Positions 5,764 through 8,583 of a stretch of DNA of 8,583 bases are shown here, piece by piece; position 1 is the first letter of the stretch, and the number at the start of each line of letters is the position of its first letter. This stretch comes from an uncultured Selenomonas sp. (GTDB lineage: Bacteria > Bacillota > Negativicutes > Selenomonadales > Selenomonadaceae). Both the position numbers and the translations under genes were made by a program. The notes under the pieces are model-generated. The model searched no databases. It was not told where the DNA came from and worked only from the letters and a program-made list of their open reading frames with translations. The DNA is taken from assembly GCA_937915915.1 (NCBI GenBank), contig CALGGN010000324.1:1-8583 (forward strand), read 5' to 3'.

Positions 5764-5879
5764 TTCTCGGCGCAAATCCCTCTCGGCAGACAGACTTCCC
5801 CTTCATCGGTCCGGGAAACAATCCTGCGATTGACATCTGCACCGTATTATGAAATTTTTCTCTGCACCCCCTTGTATTT
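5731..5879 (-). ncRNA. Leader module copy B: candidate terminated small RNA (~150 nt)
   Basis: A promoter (start predicted near 5879) and a hairpin-plus-U-run terminator (5731-5763) bracket about 150 bases. These contain the diverged copy of the leader but no gene with a proper ribosome site. A frame beginning at 5836 aligns with the copy A leader peptide but then runs through the terminator to 5717, so beyond its first 23 codons it is unlikely to be real. Options are an autonomous small RNA, an attenuator that reads through into copy A, or a decayed duplicate. No known RNA family was recognised. Confidence 0.45.
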
Positions 5880-5885
5880 GTCCCT

Positions 5886-5914
5886 ATTGTACTATAAAAT
5901 AAAACCGTAAGCAA
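5886..5914 (-). promoter_or_regulatory. Promoter of the distal leader (copy B)
   Basis: On the minus strand, -35 TTGCTT (5909-5914), 17-base spacer starting ACGGTT, -10 TACAAT (5886-5891). It parallels the copy A promoter in spacing and flanks, and overlaps the control region of the divergent plus-strand gene. Confidence 0.6.
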
Positions 5915-5953
5915 GAGTTTGACACTCACGCTTACGATTACTCTAACGCTTAC
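5906..5953. repeat. Clustered GCTTACG repeats between divergent genes
   Basis: ACGCTTAC occurs at 5928-5935 and 5946-5953 (18 bp apart, direct). Its inverse GTAAGC is at 5907-5912, overlapping the copy B -35 box, and another CGCTTACG is at 5714-5721. Iterated 6-8 bp sites at a divergent promoter fit binding sites for a regulator or an excisionase/recombinase. The protein is unknown. Confidence 0.5.
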
Positions 5954-5972
5954 TGTACAAACGATTGGTGTG

Positions 5973-7067
5973 ATGAACATGGGATATGGCTGGGACAAGC
6001 CAGGCACAAGGGCGAACAAGCATACGGATGTCCTCGGATTCGGGGAGATTGGAGGCGTGGGGCAACTCATCTACCACGGCTTCCGCTTTGCCGATTACGA
6101 GATTGACAATCTGGAGGACGGCACTTGGGCGGCCATTCCCATCTGCGATGCCAAGCACCCGCCAGACACCGAGCAGGAGAAGAATCTGTCCGGCGGCGAG
6201 ATACTATCCAGCCTGTGCAATCTGGCGAGAAAAATAAACGACCTCCCGAAAGAGAGGTCATACACGGATTTGCTTCTGGCGTGGTGGAAGGGCATCATGC
6301 ACCCCTACAATATAGATGTAGTCTACGGGGAACTGACGGACGAGCAATTCGACCTCAACGACATGACAGCCGAGCTTGCCGTGCGCGACGCAACCTTCCC
6401 CATCGATGATTTTATGAAGGAACTGGGCAAGCTGTATGATACGGTGCGGTTCTATACGGCGTTGAAGGACATCTGCGACGGCAACTCCGATTTCACCTAC
6501 GATATGTACGATGAGGAAAAACGATTTCCGGGACTTCCGTACTTGGAGCGGTACAAGCACAGCATTCCCGAAGTCCCGGATATCGATGTGAGTTCTGCCA
6601 AGGGCGATTTGCTCAAGGAAATGCAGCTGTACTCCAAATACGAAGAAGAACACCCTACACCAAAGCCGCTGGAAGGGGAATATGCCACGGAGCCTTTCGA
6701 TGACTACGAGCGGCTCCGGGATCTGCTGATGGAGTGTGTCCCCGATTTCCGTTTACGGCTTAAACTCAGTTCCAAAACGGGACGCATGGTATTCTCTGTC
6801 GATGTGGAATCGGTATTCGACATTGCTTGGCTCACCCTTGCCCGCATGATGACAGATGACCCGGTGGAGGAACATCGAGCCGGGAATCGCGAAAGCATGA
6901 CTGGCGTTATGATGTGCTGCCGCCACTGCGGAGACTACTTCATCCGCCGGAGCAATCGGCAGGAGTATTGCGACAAGGAGGAATGCCAGAAGGCAAGGAA
7001 CGCCAAGAATCAGCGGGAATTTCGGAATCGGAAGAGGATGGCGAAGGTGGGTAAAAAGAGGAAATAG
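5973..7067 (+). CDS. DUF6076-like protein with C-terminal four-cysteine zinc motif
   Basis: This 364-aa soluble protein has no signal peptide or membrane helix. It is acidic through residues 1-270 and ends in a basic tail. Near the C-terminus, CRHCGDYFIRRSNRQEYCDK and the following EEC give Cys316-X2-Cys319-X13-Cys333-X4-Cys338, a zinc ribbon, followed by a KNQREFRNRKR helix. This resembles the C-terminus of CGNR/DUF6076-type proteins common in Firmicutes accessory regions, which suggests nucleic-acid binding. I chose ATG 5973 because upstream codons encode only a low-complexity TLTLTITLTL run from the GCTTACG repeats; the ribosome site is weak and ATG 5979 is also possible. It is divergent from the leader modules and ends at a strong terminator. 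Function is unknown; the family name is moderately sure. Confidence 0.8.
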   Translation: MNMGYGWDKPGTRANKHTDVLGFGEIGGVGQLIYHGFRFADYEIDNLEDGTWAAIPICDAKHPPDTEQEKNLSGGEILSSLCNLARKINDLPKERSYTDLLLAWWKGIMHPYNIDVVYGELTDEQFDLNDMTAELAVRDATFPIDDFMKELGKLYDTVRFYTALKDICDGNSDFTYDMYDEEKRFPGLPYLERYKHSIPEVPDIDVSSAKGDLLKEMQLYSKYEEEHPTPKPLEGEYATEPFDDYERLRDLLMECVPDFRLRLKLSSKTGRMVFSVDVESVFDIAWLTLARMMTDDPVEEHRAGNRESMTGVMMCCRHCGDYFIRRSNRQEYCDKEECQKARNAKNQREFRNRKRMAKVGKKRK

Positions 7068-7073
7068 ATAGTA

Positions 7074-7121
7074 GGAATAAAAAGTGCTGTAACTAAATTT
7101 AGTCACAGCACTTTTTATTCC
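7074..7121. terminator. Very long bidirectional terminator
   Basis: Arms GGAATAAAAAGTGCTGT (7074-7090) and its exact complement (7105-7121) form a 17-bp perfect stem. One mismatch follows, then the palindrome ACTAAATTTAGT (7092-7103) continues it. A- and T-runs in the arms give a U-rich 3' side on both strands, serving the converging genes that end at 7067 and 7129. Confidence 0.9.
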
Positions 7122-7128
7122 ACAACCA

Positions 7129-7476
7129 TCACCAAAAATAAGCGATTCTATTTCCTGCGTCAACGTTTATGAATTGAGGATCATCAACGAGTGTTAGTGT
7201 ACAAACATGATGGATCTTTTCCTTTGAATCGCATTTTGATAAGTACTCTTTAATAAGAGACTTTATTTCTCCTATATCTAATGCTGTAGATTTTGTCAGC
7301 TTAAAAAAGAACATGGATTGTATATGGGAGGACAGCATTTCTGCCTTGATATCAGACTTGCATAAAAATTCCTTGAAAGAATTGGCAAGAGATAAATCAT
7401 TGCACTGTAAAAATATATTGTTATCCTCTGGATATATAATAAGGCAATATTTTTTGTACCCGCTCAAATATCGCAT
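7129..7476 (-). CDS. Hypothetical protein, 115 aa
   Basis: I do not recognise this family. The ATG at 7474-7476 has an AAAGGAG site about 9 bases upstream. The product is soluble and mixed alpha/beta in appearance: an N-terminal strand-rich part (KKYCLIIYPEDNNIFLQC), helical segments around 28-45 and 68-82, and a C-terminal DDPQFINVDAGNRIAYFW. It has four cysteines without a clear metal motif. It is clearly more AT-rich than the phosphatase and cyclase genes, which suggests acquisition from elsewhere. It lies 73 bases downstream of the next minus-strand gene and could be co-transcribed with it. A small immunity- or antitoxin-like role is possible from size and setting only. Confidence 0.7.
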   Translation of the reverse strand: MRYLSGYKKYCLIIYPEDNNIFLQCNDLSLANSFKEFLCKSDIKAEMLSSHIQSMFFFKLTKSTALDIGEIKSLIKEYLSKCDSKEKIHHVCTLTLVDDPQFINVDAGNRIAYFW

Positions 7477-7549
7477 TTTAGATAACTCCTTTTTTCGAAA
7501 GTATCGGAGTCAGAGTTGATATCTTTTGGTACCCGTTGCTGATTAATAT

Positions 7550-7906
7550 TTACCGCTTAGAACGCCTGATAGCATCCCTTATTTCTTGGAGTGTGTACTC
7601 TTCCTCTCCGCCAGAACCATTTAATCCAACAGAAAAATCTTCACCATGTTTCTCAATGAATGCCTCGTCATCGCTGGGCTTACACGGAATTTCGACCACA
7701 CCCCAAGAATACAACCCGCCATCATAACCATTCTGGTAATGTGCAGCTAATGAACCATCGTCATACCCGTATTCAGCGGCACTCTCTCGTGCCCCCTTGT
7801 AATTCATATTATCCACATAACATTCCACATCATTCTGTTCATGAAATGTAGCCGCTATAGTCCCATCGTTTATAGCAAGGAAAACCTTGTTCATTTTTAT
7901 TGCCAT
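7550..7906 (-). CDS. Hypothetical acidic protein, 118 aa
   Basis: No family recognised. ATG 7904-7906 is preceded by a strong AGGAGGG (7917-7923) at a rather long 10-base spacing; Met5 is an alternative start but would place the site further away. The protein is acidic and aromatic/glycine-rich (AAEYGYDDGSLAAHYQNGYD, GLYSWGVVEIP), with no signal peptide or membrane helix, and ends in a basic helix (EIRDAIRRSKR). The opening (NKVFLAINDGTIAATFHEQN) looks like a beta hairpin. It follows a hairpin that separates it from the gene upstream and precedes the 115-aa gene in the same direction. Confidence 0.7.
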   Translation of the reverse strand: MAIKMNKVFLAINDGTIAATFHEQNDVECYVDNMNYKGARESAAEYGYDDGSLAAHYQNGYDGGLYSWGVVEIPCKPSDDEAFIEKHGEDFSVGLNGSGGEEEYTLQEIRDAIRRSKR

Positions 7907-7962
7907 AGACGTACAACCCTCCTAATTAGTTGACCAAACTTAATAATGGCTATTCGTTAATT

Positions 7963-8016
7963 AAACAGTCACAGTAGAATAACAAGCACGTACAGCTTTG
8001 ACTACTGTGACTGTTT
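7963..8016. terminator. Hairpin with 15-bp perfect stem between accessory genes
   Basis: AAACAGTCACAGTAG (7963-7977) pairs exactly with CTACTGTGACTGTTT (8002-8016) across a 24-base loop. On the plus strand a run of five T follows; on the minus strand, the direction of the flanking genes, the tail is TTTAATTAA. It is probably the terminator of the gene ending at 8035. The long loop is unusual for a simple terminator. Confidence 0.65.
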
Positions 8017-8034
8017 TTGCTGGCATATTTTCCG

Positions 8035-8403
8035 CTAGTATCGACTGGCCTCTCTGTCCAATTGCTCTGCCATAGACCAGCCTGCTGCTTCTAACATACC
8101 TACACTAACGGTTGCAGCAAAATATGAACCGACAACGGGGATTAGCTTGCCTACTTCCTTCCCTATCGTTTTTATAGGCTGTTTCAGTGCAGTACGCTTA
8201 AGGGCAGCAATTGCCAGATTTTTGGCTACATTTTCGGGAATAGAACTTCCAAAAACTGCCGACAGTGCCATAGCCATAGATGCCATAGTTGCTACATCAG
8301 CAGCTATACCCAATCCTGGAACGGGAACAGCATTTCCCGCACCTGCTGCAACTGCATGACCATGAATGATCATATGGCATTTATCCTTTTGTTCCTCGGT
8401 CAT
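8035..8403 (-). CDS. Gly/Ala-rich helical protein, DUF697-like
   Basis: This 122-aa protein starts at ATG 8401-8403 behind GGAGGTG (8411-8417); an open frame runs 17 codons further up but lacks a site. After MTEEQKDKCHMIIHGHAVAA comes a small-residue-rich stretch (AGAGNAVPVPGLGIAADVAT..., residues about 18-52) ending in ALSAVFG. A basic linker (LKRTALKQPIKTIGKEVGK) and a second hydrophobic stretch (LIPVVGSYFAATVSVGMLEA) follow. Paired helices with IIHGHA, P-x-P-G and VG motifs recall the DUF697 domain found after GTPase domains; here it stands alone. It is probably membrane-associated, though the helices are only mildly hydrophobic. Family assignment is tentative and function unknown. Confidence 0.72.
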   Translation of the reverse strand: MTEEQKDKCHMIIHGHAVAAGAGNAVPVPGLGIAADVATMASMAMALSAVFGSSIPENVAKNLAIAALKRTALKQPIKTIGKEVGKLIPVVGSYFAATVSVGMLEAAGWSMAEQLDREASRY

Positions 8404-8583
8404 ACCAAAACACCTCCGTAATGCTACACATAACATGAATCTTAGTCTCCCCAAAAACTATACACAATTGCCACAAAGCCTTACGTATCAAACGATTCGG
8501 CGATTTTCGAGCCATGTGGATAAAGATTATCCTGAATTATTCATGTCCGTATACGCTTAGACCACTCATCCAGCACAAATCCT
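8404..8583. other. Upstream region of the DUF697-like gene, no gene seen
   Basis: Apart from the ribosome site at 8411-8417, I see no supported gene here. A TATAGT on the minus strand (about 8458-8463) could be a -10 box, but no well-spaced -35 box goes with it. The window ends without adapter sequence. Confidence 0.4.

Noticed and set aside
5919..5972. TTG start giving an 18-residue TLTLT-rich extension of the zinc-motif protein
   Set aside because: The extension is just a translation of the GCTTACG repeats and lacks a ribosome site.
5837..6070. Upstream part of the 117-codon minus-strand frame over the divergent region
   Set aside because: It runs antisense through the start of the zinc-motif gene and across promoter B; only the segment from 5836 resembles the leader peptide.
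1..8583. CRISPR array, tRNA, rRNA or known riboswitch
   Set aside because: No regularly spaced repeats, cloverleaf-like CCA/TΨC patterns or familiar riboswitch cores were seen on either strand.

Overview
The window looks like a piece of a Firmicutes genome, most likely a Negativicutes relative such as Selenomonas or Mitsuokella. This is an inference from protein style (a TAXI-type TRAP lipoprotein, a polytopic GGDEF protein, a PHP-family histidinol-phosphatase), strong Shine-Dalgarno sites, moderate-to-high GC in the left half, and a mobile-element remnant typical of gut or oral Firmicutes. No rRNA, tRNA or CRISPR was found. The first 28 bases are not biological: they match the end of the Illumina TruSeq read-1 adapter and create a false stop codon in the first gene.

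Left half (29-4590), all genes on the minus strand. Reading in the direction of transcription: a Cof-type HAD phosphatase (GTG start) and, 4 bases on, a PHP-family histidinol-phosphatase, forming a two-gene operon with a recognisable promoter. Next is about 500 bases without a convincing gene, containing hairpins and repeat-like sequence. A membrane diguanylate cyclase with its own promoter follows, then a 58-codon stump of a Bcr/CflA-type drug exporter, then the 5' part of a TAXI TRAP transporter binding-protein gene. The TAXI promoter has a perfect 8+8 palindrome over its -35 box.

Middle (about 4620-7121): remains of an integrative element. On the minus strand are two tandem, diverged copies of a promoter-leader module. 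The distal copy ends in a terminator and may be a small RNA of about 150 nt. The proximal copy carries a 23-codon leader ORF whose stop overlaps the start of a 51-aa basic protein. An excisionase follows, then a 148-codon ORF that appears to join the start of a primase-like protein to the C-terminal tail of a large serine recombinase, so the element has probably lost its core by internal deletion. Divergently, on the plus strand, is a 364-aa protein with a C-terminal four-cysteine zinc motif (DUF6076-like), closed by a very long bidirectional terminator.

Right end (7129-8403): three small, more AT-rich minus-strand genes of accessory character. Two are unrecognised; the third is a glycine/alanine-rich helical protein resembling the DUF697 type. 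They are separated by a 15-bp-stem hairpin. The last 180 bases contain no gene I can support.
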